Below, piece by piece: positions 17,037-25,331 of a DNA stretch of 44,659 nt. Each line of letters begins with the position of its first letter. The first letter of the stretch is position 1. The notes below the pieces were generated by a model, which saw only the letters and a program-made list of their open reading frames with translations, ran no database searches and was not told the DNA's origin. Both the position numbers and the translations under genes were made by a program. The DNA comes from Amphritea atlantica (GTDB lineage: Bacteria; Pseudomonadota; Gammaproteobacteria; Pseudomonadales; Balneatricaceae): contig NZ_JAHKQE010000032.1 of the NCBI RefSeq assembly GCF_018860855.1, forward strand, positions 1-44,659. The letters are read 5' to 3'.

Positions 17037-17126
17037 GCTTCAGTAGGCATAGGTTGCCTGAACTGAGTTGTTCCGTGTGGGCATGGTTGTATATGCGCAC
17101 GCTACTCTCTTAGGTTAACGAATAGA

Positions 17127-17160
17127 ACGAATGTCAGGCTGCCAGCGACCTGACATTCGT
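17127..17160. repeat. Perfect 12-bp inverted repeat downstream of bdhA
   Basis: ACGAATGTCAGG and CCTGACATTCGT with a 10-base loop. No T run follows on the plus strand, so it is not a classical intrinsic terminator; it may stabilise or end the operon mRNA in another way. Confidence 0.7.
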
Positions 17161-17479
17161 CGCTTAACTCAATATAAAGTCTTATTCAGCCTTCGCGTTG
17201 TTGAGCACTCGTGTGATCTTACTCATGTGAGCTTAATGAGGCGCTCTATTCCTGTCTTACTTGTATTTGATATCGCTTGTTGATCATCACTGATACACGA
17301 GTGTGTTGCTCAATCGGTTATTTTTCTCTTTTAGGATATTCATTTTGTCGTGTGGTCGTTGAACCTATTTTGCTAGGGTCATGGGCGTTGCTCGTAGGGC
17401 GCTAGTTGCGGTATAACGGAGGGGAGTAGAGCCTTTTTCTGTATATGATGTAACGATACTTATCTCTTCAATCAAACCG

Positions 17480-17527
17480 CTTACCTAGTAGCTTACTTAA
17501 CAGCTTACTAAGCAGCTTGCCCTAGCG
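17480..17527. repeat. Degenerate 12-bp tandem array
   Basis: Four consecutive units: CTTACCTAGTAG, CTTACTTAACAG, CTTACTAAGCAG and CTTGCCCTAGCG. Confidence 0.7.
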
Positions 17528-17614
17528 GTTTGAGTTACTCGGTTTCCGGTCTGGTCAGTGTTTTGTGTCGTAGATAAGGGGCTGCTCAGCAATGCCATTG
17601 ATGGAGTGCAATAA

Positions 17615-18274
17615 ATGAAGTTTCTAATGTTTTTAGGTACCGTCCGCGATAGTACGCCTCCAAGGCCCGCTCGTCTTGGTTTGCGGGTTGCGAAAGCCTG
17701 CCTTGAGTGTTTTGTTGGACGTTATGGCGAGCATGAAGTAGAGCTGGTGGATGCCTTAGACTATCCGTTGGAATCGGTGTTTAAACCGCATTTTGCTTAC
17801 CCTAAGGGTAGGGCGCCGACGGTGTTAAATGAGCTGGCGGAGAAAATAGAAGCCGCGGATGGCTTTATCATGATCAGCCCTGAGTATAACCATTCAATGA
17901 GTCCTGCATTGGCTAATCTGTTAAACCATTTCGGTAGCTCGTTGTTTTCCTATAAACCGAGTGCCATCGTGACTTATTCGGCCGGGCAATGGGGTGGTAT
18001 GCGTGCGGCGGTTGGGATGCGGACATTCCTTTCAGAGCTAGGCTGCTTGCCGGTTTCGGCGATGATTCATGTACCTAAAGCGCAAGAGATTTTTTTAGAA
18101 GATGGGTCAATGCAAACCGGAGAGGATCAAACGTCTTGGTTTGATTACTTTAACCGGACCTTGATGCAATTAATTTGGTGGGCGCAAGCGGCGCAGGAGC
18201 ATCGCAATGAAGTTGACCCTCATGCCGTGCTCATAGATTTTAAAACCAGTCCTGCGGAACGAAATGCTCCGTAA
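17615..18274 (+). CDS. NAD(P)H-dependent FMN reductase family protein
   Basis: A 219-aa flavodoxin-fold protein. MKFLMFLGTVRDSTPPRPA is the N-terminal phosphate-binding loop region (GTVRDST), and SPEYNHSMSPALANLLNHF is the conserved FMN-contact segment of the NADPH-dependent FMN reductase family. YSAGQWGGMRAAVGMRTFLSELG continues the same fold. It probably reduces FMN or quinones, or acts as an oxidoreductase partner, in the cytoplasm. GGAGTG before the ATG supports the start. It converges with the SDR gene, with a hairpin between them. Confidence 0.88.
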   Translation: MKFLMFLGTVRDSTPPRPARLGLRVAKACLECFVGRYGEHEVELVDALDYPLESVFKPHFAYPKGRAPTVLNELAEKIEAADGFIMISPEYNHSMSPALANLLNHFGSSLFSYKPSAIVTYSAGQWGGMRAAVGMRTFLSELGCLPVSAMIHVPKAQEIFLEDGSMQTGEDQTSWFDYFNRTLMQLIWWAQAAQEHRNEVDPHAVLIDFKTSPAERNAP

Positions 18275-18330
18275 TACGTTTCATCGGATGGGCTAATAGT
18301 CACAGTCCCTATCGCAGTCCCTCTTTGAGA

Positions 18331-18356
18331 GGTAACCAATGGGTCTATTGGTTACC
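18331..18356. terminator. Perfect 10-bp hairpin between convergent genes
   Basis: GGTAACCAAT/ATTGGTTACC with loop GGGTCT, between the convergent FMN reductase and SDR genes. T runs are weak on both sides, so bidirectional termination is likely but not certain. Confidence 0.6.
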
Positions 18357-18366
18357 TTCTGGGGTT

Positions 18367-19134
18367 TTAGTTTCGGCCGGCGAGTACACCGCCATCGACA
18401 TCCCATATAGCGCCGGTTACCCAGCTTGTGTCATCACTTAATAGCAGATTGGCAACCTTGGCGACATCTTCCGGTTGACCAATGCGACCTATGGGGTGAA
18501 AACCATTAAAGGTGGCAAGTGTCTCGTCCATGACTGCAGGGTCTATAAATGATTCGAAAATGGTTGATTTGACCAGCGCGGGAGCGATCGCATTAACGCG
18601 AATATGATGGTCCGCTAACTCCATGGCCATATGCTGTGTGAGGGCGTGTAAGCCGGCTTTAGCCATAGAGTAAGCTGAAGACGGGGTGGCTTTAATGGCT
18701 TGTTTTGCCCACATCGAGCCAATATTGACGATCGAGCCGCCGTTATGCGTGATCATGTTTTTGGCTACCGCTTGTGAAATGAAGAATAGGGCGCGGTTCA
18801 GCTCATGATAGATATCGTAGTCGCTGTTGTTGTGGTCCACAAAGGGGGTGGGTTTGAAGTATCCCGCCGCATTCAGTAAATATTTGATATGCAGATTATG
18901 GTCGTTGGCAAACTCAGTGACCCTCTGGATATCTTCCGGTTGGTATAGATCTGCTTGAATTGTACTAATATCACCTAACGCAGAAAGTTCGTCATAGGCT
19001 TTATTTAGCTTTGTTTGGTTGCGACCGACAATAACTGTCTTTATATTACGCTGCAATAATAGCTTAGCGGTTGCTAGCCCCATGCCGCTCGATCCACCGA
19101 TAATAAGCGCAATAGGTTGGTGTGTTGTGTTCAT
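18367..19134 (-). CDS. Short-chain dehydrogenase/reductase
   Basis: A 255-aa classical SDR: GGSSGMG cofactor loop at residues 13-19, NAAG at 88-91, and catalytic S140, Y155 and K159 (YSMAK). GRN at 37-39 after the second beta strand suggests NADP preference (inference). The substrate is unknown. GAGGA sits before the ATG. The gene is divergent from the HxlR regulator with 108 bp between starts, an arrangement typical of HxlR control of an oxidoreductase. Confidence 0.87.
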   Translation of the reverse strand: MNTTHQPIALIIGGSSGMGLATAKLLLQRNIKTVIVGRNQTKLNKAYDELSALGDISTIQADLYQPEDIQRVTEFANDHNLHIKYLLNAAGYFKPTPFVDHNNSDYDIYHELNRALFFISQAVAKNMITHNGGSIVNIGSMWAKQAIKATPSSAYSMAKAGLHALTQHMAMELADHHIRVNAIAPALVKSTIFESFIDPAVMDETLATFNGFHPIGRIGQPEDVAKVANLLLSDDTSWVTGAIWDVDGGVLAGRN

Positions 19135-19200
19135 CTGATAATCCTCATTGGTGCCTGTAATGTGGTATGAAGATTACGAGTAATAGCTGTTTTCAAATAG

Positions 19201-19236
19201 TAGGTACAATTCAGTAAGGTAGGTACTAATGGGTAC
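19201..19236. promoter_or_regulatory. TAGGTAC repeats, candidate HxlR operator
   Basis: TAGGTAC at 19201-19207 and 19220-19226 (19 bp apart), then GGGTAC at 19231-19236, immediately before the HxlR start codon. The same heptamer forms a palindrome at 9369-9386. Confidence 0.5.
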
Positions 19237-19242
19237 ATCTTT

Positions 19243-19578
19243 ATGATTAATAAAGGGAAAATATTTTTGAGAAATTCAGCCCCAGAGCGAAGTGCGCGAA
19301 TGGTCGAGGCTGTTTTTCGCTGTAAATGGTCGTTAACGGTGTATCAGTTGTTGGCTGAAGACATTAACCGGCCGGGGGAAATGGTGCGTAGTGTCGAGGG
19401 GTTAACCACTAAGGTGCTGAATGAGTGTCTGCGAAAAAATGTAGAGTTTGGCATTATCGAGCGCATTGAGTACAACGAGGTTCCGCCGAAAGTGGAGTAT
19501 GTCGCCACACCCTTTGGTAAAAAATTCATCCGTATTCTCGATGAGCTTAAAGAGCTGCAAAATGAGATGGGTGTTTAA
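19243..19578 (+). CDS. HxlR-family transcriptional regulator
   Basis: A 111-aa winged-helix protein of the HxlR/DUF24 family. The family core is recognisable: CKWSLTVYQLLAEDINRPGEMVRSVEGLTTKVLNECLRKNVEFGIIERIEY, then PPKVEYVATPFGKKFIRILDEL. A single cysteine (C27) precedes KWS, near the position of the redox-sensing cysteine in several family members, so electrophile or redox sensing is possible but unproven. No good ribosome binding site is visible before the ATG, and TAGGTAC repeats run up to it, consistent with autorepression. The divergent SDR gene is the likely target. Confidence 0.85.
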   Translation: MINKGKIFLRNSAPERSARMVEAVFRCKWSLTVYQLLAEDINRPGEMVRSVEGLTTKVLNECLRKNVEFGIIERIEYNEVPPKVEYVATPFGKKFIRILDELKELQNEMGV

Positions 19579-19688
19579 TCCTGAGCCCAGTTGAGGTTGA
19601 GGCCTCGCTTGCCCCGCTTTTTTGACCTGCTTAAATGTACTTATAACCGACTAAGCATCCACTGTAGGGGTCGACAACAGGAGTCTTT

Positions 19689-20024
19689 ATGCCACATTGT
19701 ATTATCGAACATTCAGCATCATTAAAGGGTGAGGAGCTGTTGTCACCTGTTTTTCAGGGGGTTTTGAATTCAGGGCTATTTACCGCGGATGGCAGTGATA
19801 TTAAGGTGAGGGGTTTGCCTTATAGTGTTTATCAAACCGGTAATACTAACGCTGACTTTGTACATGTGACTGTTAGAATTCTTGCTGGCCGTACGGATGC
19901 GGAAAAACAGAGGTTGTCGGCCGGTGTTTTAGCAACCATCAATGCACTAAAGCTGGTCGATTGCTCGGTGACCATTGAGGTGGTCGATATTGATCGGCAG
20001 AGTTATTCAAAGACAGTCAGCTAA
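19689..20024 (+). CDS. 5-carboxymethyl-2-hydroxymuconate isomerase (CHMI) family protein
   Basis: A 111-aa tautomerase-superfamily protein. It begins MPHCIIEHSASL; the proline after the initiator methionine is the catalytic Pro1 in this family, and MPH.I(V)E followed later by FVHVTVRILAGRTDAEKQ matches E. coli HpaF/HpcD. CHMI isomerises a ring-cleavage product of homoprotocatechuate, but no other homoprotocatechuate pathway genes are present, so the true substrate may differ. GGAG seven bases before the ATG supports the start. Confidence 0.85.
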   Translation: MPHCIIEHSASLKGEELLSPVFQGVLNSGLFTADGSDIKVRGLPYSVYQTGNTNADFVHVTVRILAGRTDAEKQRLSAGVLATINALKLVDCSVTIEVVDIDRQSYSKTVS

Positions 20025-20169
20025 CGTTGAAAGAGGCGTTTAACTGGGTCTTTGCAATCACACCGAAACACATTCTAAGGCGGCGTTACCTATTCCTATG
20101 ACCTTGAGGTGAGCTTTGGCAAACTATTAAATTTCACCCTTAGATCTGTCGTCATGGCTATTATGCGCT

Positions 20170-20991
20170 TTAAATACTCGCCGCTGGGTCTAACTCTTTT
20201 AGGTGGGCAAGAAACAAGGTAAAGATATCGGATTGAGTCGAAGTGTTCAGCCGCGTATGTATATTTTTACGATGGACTTTGACGGTGCCGAGGCTGATAT
20301 CTAAGAGGTTCGCAATCGCTTTGGATGAGTGGCCTTGCAATATTAGACCGGCAATCTGTTGTTCCCGAGGCGTTAAGACGCCGCTACCAAAAGTGCTGAT
20401 CGCTTGATTCATTGCCCCCTCTGATTTCTCATATTTAACGAATTCTTGCGACTGCGATAACCAGAATTGCCGAATAATAGATTTTACGACTGGGTAGATA
20501 TCATTCAGACGGGTCAGTTCTGCCCGAGTGATGGTGCCTCGGCTGGTTCTGCGTCCGAGTGAGATCGCGCAACTGACTTTAGGGGCCAGTTCGACCACTA
20601 GGTTGATCTCGTCAATTAGGTCAAACTCTTTATAACAGCTTTGAAAATACTTGGTGGTTTCAAAACTATCAGGGGCGATATCGATTAGTCGGCTGACGCC
20701 TTCGCCGAGACTGCCGCTTTGGATCGCGTTAAACAGTGGATCGAGAATGTAGGCCCGATTGAGGTAGTTGTGCAGGGTTAGGCTCTGCTCTGCCGGATCG
20801 GTGGGGTGGATAATGATCGGTTTAAGCGACTTCTTAAAGGTGACAACCAACATCGTGTCGAAATGACACTGGCTGGCGAGAAATTTTTCTAACATGCCAC
20901 TAAAACTAGGCAGGCGTGTTGTATCGATAAGGGCAGCAAGATCCTTTTGCCAGTTGTCTGCAGCGCTATGCGTTGCGTGGGTGCTTTGCAT
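20170..20991 (-). CDS. LuxR-type HTH regulator downstream of the putrescine aminotransferase
   Basis: About 273 aa. A C-terminal LuxR/GerE HTH is clear (LTPREQQIAGLILQGHSSKAIANLLDISLGTVKVHRKNIHTRL). The N-terminal ~190 residues match no sensor domain I recognise; no receiver or autoinducer-binding domain is evident. The start is uncertain: ATG 20991 has TGAGG six bases upstream, while an in-frame TTG at 21042 would add 17 residues but lacks such a site. It follows the aminotransferase on the same strand behind a terminator-like hairpin, so it may regulate the polyamine genes. Confidence 0.8.
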   Translation of the reverse strand: MQSTHATHSAADNWQKDLAALIDTTRLPSFSGMLEKFLASQCHFDTMLVVTFKKSLKPIIIHPTDPAEQSLTLHNYLNRAYILDPLFNAIQSGSLGEGVSRLIDIAPDSFETTKYFQSCYKEFDLIDEINLVVELAPKVSCAISLGRRTSRGTITRAELTRLNDIYPVVKSIIRQFWLSQSQEFVKYEKSEGAMNQAISTFGSGVLTPREQQIAGLILQGHSSKAIANLLDISLGTVKVHRKNIHTRLNTSTQSDIFTLFLAHLKELDPAASI

Positions 20992-21065
20992 GGCATGCCT
21001 CATAGTGTGATCGTTGAATTGATTAAAAAGATCCGACGACAATGGGTAAAGAGTTTAGCAAAAGA

Positions 21066-21096
21066 AGAGGCTCATACCGGTTATATGAGCCTCTTT
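21066..21096 (-). terminator. Terminator downstream of the aminotransferase gene
   Basis: Perfect 12-bp stem AAGAGGCTCATA/TATGAGCCTCTT with a 7-base loop; a T-rich tail follows on the minus strand. It separates the aminotransferase transcript from the LuxR-type gene. Confidence 0.8.
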
Positions 21097-21125
21097 GGCG
21101 CCGGATAAAGAAAGCTATAGAGGGC

Positions 21126-22505
21126 TTAACTAACGGATTTAAGTGTTAGGTCAAAGCAGCGACGAACTTTTTCACAGAGTTCATCGACTTCAGCATGGCT
21201 GATGATCAGCGGTGGTGATAGAACCATTCGGTTACCAACGGCCCGCATAATTAAACCATTCTCGAAACAGTGTTCTCGGCAGATCATACCAATATCGATA
21301 TCATCACTGTACGGTGCTTTAGTGGCTTTGTCTTTCACCAGAGCGATGCCTGCGACTAAACCAATCCCTTCAATATGACCAACCAGCGGATGTTCGCCAA
21401 TGGTTTCCCGCAGTTTCTGCTGGAAGTAAGGGCCAATATCCTTAGCAACATAATCGATGATATTGTCTTTTTTCATCAGTTGGATGTTCGCAATGGCAAC
21501 AGCCGCAGCCACGGGATGACCGGAATAGGTGAAACCGTGGTTAAAGTCATCATCGTGTTCGATAAAGGCGTTTGCAATTCGATCACCAACCGCAACAGCG
21601 GCAATCGGCAGATATCCGGATGAAAGACCTTTAGCCATTGACATAATATCGGGCATAAAGCCGAGGGTTTCACAGCCAAACCAACTGCCGGTACGACCAA
21701 AACCACAGATAACTTCATCAGCGACCAACAGAACATCGTACTTAGTACAAATTTTCTGAATTTCAGCCCAGTAATTGGCTGGTGGCACGATAACACCGCC
21801 GGCGCCTTGGATTGGCTCACCCACAAAGGCAGCGACATTATCTGGGCCTACTTCGAGAATCTTGTCTTCGAGCGCTTTGGCGCAGACGATACCGAACTCT
21901 TCTTCGGTCATATCACCGGCTTCACCATACCAATAAGGTTGACGAATACGAGAGATGTTTGGCACTAATGGGCCGCCTTGGTTGTGCATGCCTCCCATGC
22001 CGCCGAGGCTGGTGCCACCGATGGTACTGCCGTGGTAAGCATTTTCGCGAGCGATGATGATGTTGCGGTAAGGTTTGCCCTGGATAGACCAGTATTGACG
22101 TACCATCCGCATAATTGTATCGATCGCTTCCGAGCCTGAGTTGGCAAAGAAGATGTGATTCAGGTCACCGGGGGTCACACTGGCGATCTCTTTTGCCAGT
22201 TGAGCGACGGGGGCGTGAGTCGTCTGAAAGAAGGTGTTGTAGTAGGGTAGTTGTTTCATCTGCTCGTTGGCCGCTTCGATCAGCTCGGTACGACCATAAC
22301 CCATATTGACGCACCATAGCCCTGCCATGCCATCAAGAATCTTGTTGCCTTCGCTATCCCACAGGTAGACGCCGTCTGCGTGGGTGATCACGCGTGCGCC
22401 TTTTTTATTCAGTGCGCCGGTGTTGGTAAAAGGGTGCATATGATGGTCAGCATCGAGGGCCTGTACATCTGCGGTGATGGATGAATTACTATTATTGTCG
22501 AGCAT
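21126..22505 (-). CDS. spuC: Class III aminotransferase, putrescine-pyruvate type (SpuC-like)
   Basis: A 459-aa PLP enzyme of aminotransferase class III. Visible motifs are GLWCVNMGYGR (63-72), NSGSEAIDT (122-130), AYHGST (156-161), D263 in VADEV and the PLP lysine K292 in MAKGLSSGYLP. The sequence style matches the putrescine/spermidine aminotransferase group (SpuC of Pseudomonas), which converts putrescine plus pyruvate to aminobutyraldehyde and alanine; omega-amino-acid-pyruvate transaminases are the alternative. ATG 22505 has GGGAG upstream; an in-frame TTG at 22523 lies before that site. Two GntR-type palindromes lie about 90 bp upstream, next to the GntR gene. Confidence 0.87.
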   Translation of the reverse strand: MLDNNSNSSITADVQALDADHHMHPFTNTGALNKKGARVITHADGVYLWDSEGNKILDGMAGLWCVNMGYGRTELIEAANEQMKQLPYYNTFFQTTHAPVAQLAKEIASVTPGDLNHIFFANSGSEAIDTIMRMVRQYWSIQGKPYRNIIIARENAYHGSTIGGTSLGGMGGMHNQGGPLVPNISRIRQPYWYGEAGDMTEEEFGIVCAKALEDKILEVGPDNVAAFVGEPIQGAGGVIVPPANYWAEIQKICTKYDVLLVADEVICGFGRTGSWFGCETLGFMPDIMSMAKGLSSGYLPIAAVAVGDRIANAFIEHDDDFNHGFTYSGHPVAAAVAIANIQLMKKDNIIDYVAKDIGPYFQQKLRETIGEHPLVGHIEGIGLVAGIALVKDKATKAPYSDDIDIGMICREHCFENGLIMRAVGNRMVLSPPLIISHAEVDELCEKVRRCFDLTLKSVS

Positions 22506-22597
22506 CGATTCTCTCCCTACCAATCACCGGTTTATGTGAAGGCTACCGGTGAATAAAAACGTTTATATGGTTTGGAATATAATACACCAAGCCAATT

Positions 22598-22623
22598 TTG
22601 TGATCACCATTTTGTGATCACAA
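22598..22623. promoter_or_regulatory. Paired GntR operators upstream of spuC
   Basis: TTGTGATCACCA (22598-22609) and the perfect palindrome TTGTGATCACAA (22612-22623), 14 bp apart on the same face of the helix. The identical palindrome lies on the other side of the GntR gene at 23567. Confidence 0.75.
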
Positions 22624-22714
22624 AAATATAAAGTCAACTAAAAAACATTGATAAGCTTAAATTTAGTACAGAGAGGTCGCTTATTCGTGCCGCTAATGGA
22701 GCGTTAAGGTGCGC

Positions 22715-23422
22715 TCAATGTCCTGAGTTTTCAATGAGTGCGTGTAACATTTCAGGCGTGCCCGCAAAGGCGATCCCTTCGCGGATATCTGCAGAAATAG
22801 CGATCTGCAGAGCGTAAGCGTCCTTTTTTTCTATGGCTGCCATCGCTTCATTGTGTCGATCAACTAGATAGTGTTCATCCAGTTCATTGTTAGCCAAGCG
22901 CATAAATGGGCCCAGTTGCAGCCAGAGGCTTTCAATCAGTGGCAGGGTAACTTGGTGAGGGTTGGCGGTATAAAGTGCTCGGTGAAAGTTTTGATTGAGC
23001 AGACTGATCTGTTCTAGGTTGCCTATCTCTTGTGCTTGATCAATTAGGCTGTCTAGCGAACGTAGCTGTTCGAGGCGTTCTCCATCAATATAGGGGAGTG
23101 CGCGGGCCGCCGCGTGGGATTCAATAGCGATGCGTGCTTCGCACAATTCATTGAATTTCATGGCGGTCATTTTAGGCACCATGACACGGCGGTTGCCCTG
23201 AATTTCCAATGCATTTTCAGCCGCTAGTTGGCGTAGTGCTTCACGCACCGGCATCGGGCTAACATCCATAATACCGGCCAGTTCGCGGATGGTGAGAGCT
23301 CTTCCTGGCAGAATTTCACCATACATCACGGCGTTGCGCAGCGTCTGATATACCCACTGAGTGATAGTTACAGCGTCGTTACGCTCGGTTAAGGTGATCT
23401 TAATCGGAGATTTCTTGTCCAT
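22715..23422 (-). CDS. GntR-family (FadR/FCD) regulator of the polyamine island
   Basis: About 235 aa. The winged HTH is at about residues 20-85 (QTLRNAVMYGEILPGRALTIRELAGIMDVSPMPVREALRQLAAENAL) and an all-helical FCD effector domain at about 95-220, with metal-ligand candidates in FHRALYTANPH and HNEAM. FCD regulators usually bind organic-acid or amine-related ligands. It sits between spuC (same strand) and the divergent ligase gene, and palindromes with core TGTGATCACA lie on both flanks. Likely role: repressor of spuC, of the ligase-importer operon and of itself; the ligand is unknown. ATG 23422 is preferred to an in-frame TTG at 23428; neither has a strong ribosome binding site. Confidence 0.87.
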   Translation of the reverse strand: MDKKSPIKITLTERNDAVTITQWVYQTLRNAVMYGEILPGRALTIRELAGIMDVSPMPVREALRQLAAENALEIQGNRRVMVPKMTAMKFNELCEARIAIESHAAARALPYIDGERLEQLRSLDSLIDQAQEIGNLEQISLLNQNFHRALYTANPHQVTLPLIESLWLQLGPFMRLANNELDEHYLVDRHNEAMAAIEKKDAYALQIAISADIREGIAFAGTPEMLHALIENSGH

Positions 23423-23543
23423 AATCAAAATAGGTTCTGGCCTTATTTCTGTTTGGAGCCTTTAATAGGGCTCTCTATATATTGAGATCACTAAACAGTA
23501 CATGACTTATTTAGTGATTGTCGATATTGACCGCCATAAAAAA

Positions 23544-23578
23544 ATGTGATCACATTGAATCATTGTTTGTGATCACAA
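23544..23578. promoter_or_regulatory. Paired GntR operators between gntR and the ligase-importer operon
   Basis: ATGTGATCACAT (23544-23555) and TTGTGATCACAA (23567-23578), both perfect 12-bp palindromes, 23 bp apart. They lie in the 297-bp gap between the divergent GntR and glutamate-polyamine ligase genes. Confidence 0.78.
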
Positions 23579-23719
23579 AAGTTGAAACGTAACGCTAACA
23601 AGATTGCAACGGTGTGTTGTGACTCTGTTCGGGGTAGGTAATCGGTCTGTGTGGTTTCCATGGATGCGCTGCTACTTTCCTTGGGGCAGGGATAAAAGAT
23701 TTCGAGTGAGAATCTTATT

Positions 23720-25060
23720 ATGTTTAATAAAGAAGACGATAAAGAGTTTGACCTGTTTATAACGGACCTAAATGGTAACTTGCGAGGCAAGCGGCTGCCG
23801 GCTAATGCCGTGGGTAAGGTGTTTGAAGAGGGAGTTAAGTTACCCCGTTCTGTTTTAGGGTTTGATTTTTGGGGCGATGATGTCCTTGATAATGGTTTAG
23901 TGTTTGAAACGGGCGATATGGATGGTATCTGTATGCCCGTCGGTGAGGAGGCTATCCCGGTGCCGTGGGCTGAAGAGCCTCGCGATCAAATTTTGGCAAC
24001 TATGTTCAACCCTGATGGCACACCGTTTGGTTGTGATCCACGCCAGGTGTTGGCAGGTGTGGTCAAGCGCTTTAAGGCGTTAGGTTTAACGCCGGTGATG
24101 GCAACCGAGCTGGAATTCTATCTGATGGATGGTCAGTCTGAAGAGACGCAGCGACCACAGCCTCCTATTCTAACGGAAGGGCACGGTCGTCGACTGAGTG
24201 AAACCGACTGCTATTCTATTGATGAGATGGATGGTTTATCAGCCTTTTTTGCTGAAGTACGTGAAGTCTGTGAAATACAGGGTGTACCGGCGGATACGAT
24301 TATTTCTGAACTCGGCCCAGGTCAGTTCGAGATCAACCTGCTGCATGTCAATGATCCGCTGCTGGCTGGTGATCAGGCCATTATGTTTAAGCGCTTAATT
24401 AAGGGTATCTCCCGTAAGCATGGCTACTCGTCTACCTTTATGGCGAAACCGTATACGGATAAGAGTGGTAATGGTTTCCATGTCCATTTCAGCCTGTTAG
24501 ATGAAGCAGGTAATAACGTTTTTGATAATGGTGGTGAAGAAGGAACCGATATTCTGAAGAATGCGGTGGCCGGTCTGATGCACACGATGTCTGACAGCAT
24601 GTTGATTTTTGCACCTCATCTAAACTCCTACCGTCGCTTTATGGCGGGTGCACATGCACCAACTTTTGCGAGTTGGGGTTATGAAAACCGGACAGTCGCG
24701 CTGCGTGTTCCTGAAAGTCCATGTGTTGCTCGACGTATCGAACACCGTGTATCAGGCGCCGATGCCAACCCCTACCTTGTGTTAGCTGCGGTGTTGGCGG
24801 GTGCTTTGTATGGTATTGAAAATAAACTGATGCCACCGGCGCCGATTGAAGGGGATGCCTATGTGGAAGGCGATCAGGAGCTGATTTTGCCTAATAAGTG
24901 GGATGTAGCGACCGAATTGTTCGCCGATAGTAGCGTGCTTGAAGCATATTTAGGTGAAGAGTTTGTGCGGGTATTCTCTGCGGCGAAACGTCAGGAACAG
25001 AGAAAAATTAACGAGCAGATCTCTGATATTGAATATGAATCATATCTTGGTTTGCTGTAA
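23720..25060 (+). CDS. puuA: Glutamine-synthetase-family gamma-glutamylpolyamine ligase (first copy)
   Basis: A 446-aa GS-fold enzyme. GS signatures are present: DLNGNLRGKRLP at the start, ATELEFYL with metal-binding glutamate, ELGPGQFEINLLHVND, FMAKPYTDKSGNGFHVHFSL (ATP/metal loop), NSYRRF, NRTVALRVP and RRIEHRVSGADANPYLVLAAVLAG. It lacks the length and adenylylation site of GlnA. Family members next to polyamine importers attach glutamate to putrescine or other polyamines with ATP. It is the first gene of a polyamine uptake and degradation operon and sits behind two GntR operators. A second, diverged copy is at 34761. Substrate preference between the two cannot be read here. Confidence 0.87.
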   Translation: MFNKEDDKEFDLFITDLNGNLRGKRLPANAVGKVFEEGVKLPRSVLGFDFWGDDVLDNGLVFETGDMDGICMPVGEEAIPVPWAEEPRDQILATMFNPDGTPFGCDPRQVLAGVVKRFKALGLTPVMATELEFYLMDGQSEETQRPQPPILTEGHGRRLSETDCYSIDEMDGLSAFFAEVREVCEIQGVPADTIISELGPGQFEINLLHVNDPLLAGDQAIMFKRLIKGISRKHGYSSTFMAKPYTDKSGNGFHVHFSLLDEAGNNVFDNGGEEGTDILKNAVAGLMHTMSDSMLIFAPHLNSYRRFMAGAHAPTFASWGYENRTVALRVPESPCVARRIEHRVSGADANPYLVLAAVLAGALYGIENKLMPPAPIEGDAYVEGDQELILPNKWDVATELFADSSVLEAYLGEEFVRVFSAAKRQEQRKINEQISDIEYESYLGLL

Positions 25061-25206
25061 CTGCTTAATAATAAAGAATTAATGGTTAATACCCATTGAG
25101 GGGTATATAGACGACAGGGAGGTTAACGTACATTTTTACTAGTTGCGGAAAATACTGCGACAGTTTGAGAAGCTTGAGTGCTGCTTCCTTGATCAGAGGG
25201 GCAGCC

Positions 25207-25308
25207 ATGACAATAACAACAATAAAGTGTGGCTCTGATGAGCGTCGCAACGCGACATCTAAAGAGTTAATGCTTAGATTATGTAACAGTAAAAGCTGTG
25301 AAATCTAA
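25207..25308 (+). CDS. Possible 33-aa small ORF between puuA and potF
   Basis: ATG 25207 has GAGGGG directly upstream with a five-base spacer. The ORF encodes 33 residues starting MTITTIKCGSDERRNA, with three cysteines, and ends 23 bp before the binding-protein gene. No family is recognised. It could be a leader peptide or chance. Confidence 0.25.
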   Translation: MTITTIKCGSDERRNATSKELMLRLCNSKSCEI

Positions 25309-25331
25309 AGCACCAGAAATGGAGTGACAAA

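Larger units (their letters stand above)
17037..17614. other. Gene-free 578-bp stretch with hairpin and tandem array
   Basis: I see no convincing ORF. The stretch holds a perfect 12-bp inverted repeat (17127-17160) and a four-unit 12-bp array (17480-17527), each listed separately. Confidence 0.6.

Noticed and set aside
17127-17160. Intrinsic terminator after bdhA
   Set aside because: The stem is perfect but there is no T run after it, so it is listed as an inverted repeat only.
19689-20024. A homoprotocatechuate degradation cluster around the CHMI-family gene
   Set aside because: No ring-cleavage dioxygenase, decarboxylase or hydratase genes are nearby; the single gene does not support the pathway.
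20170-20991. Quorum-sensing LuxR receptor
   Set aside because: Only the C-terminal HTH is LuxR-like; no autoinducer-binding domain and no luxI-type gene are visible.
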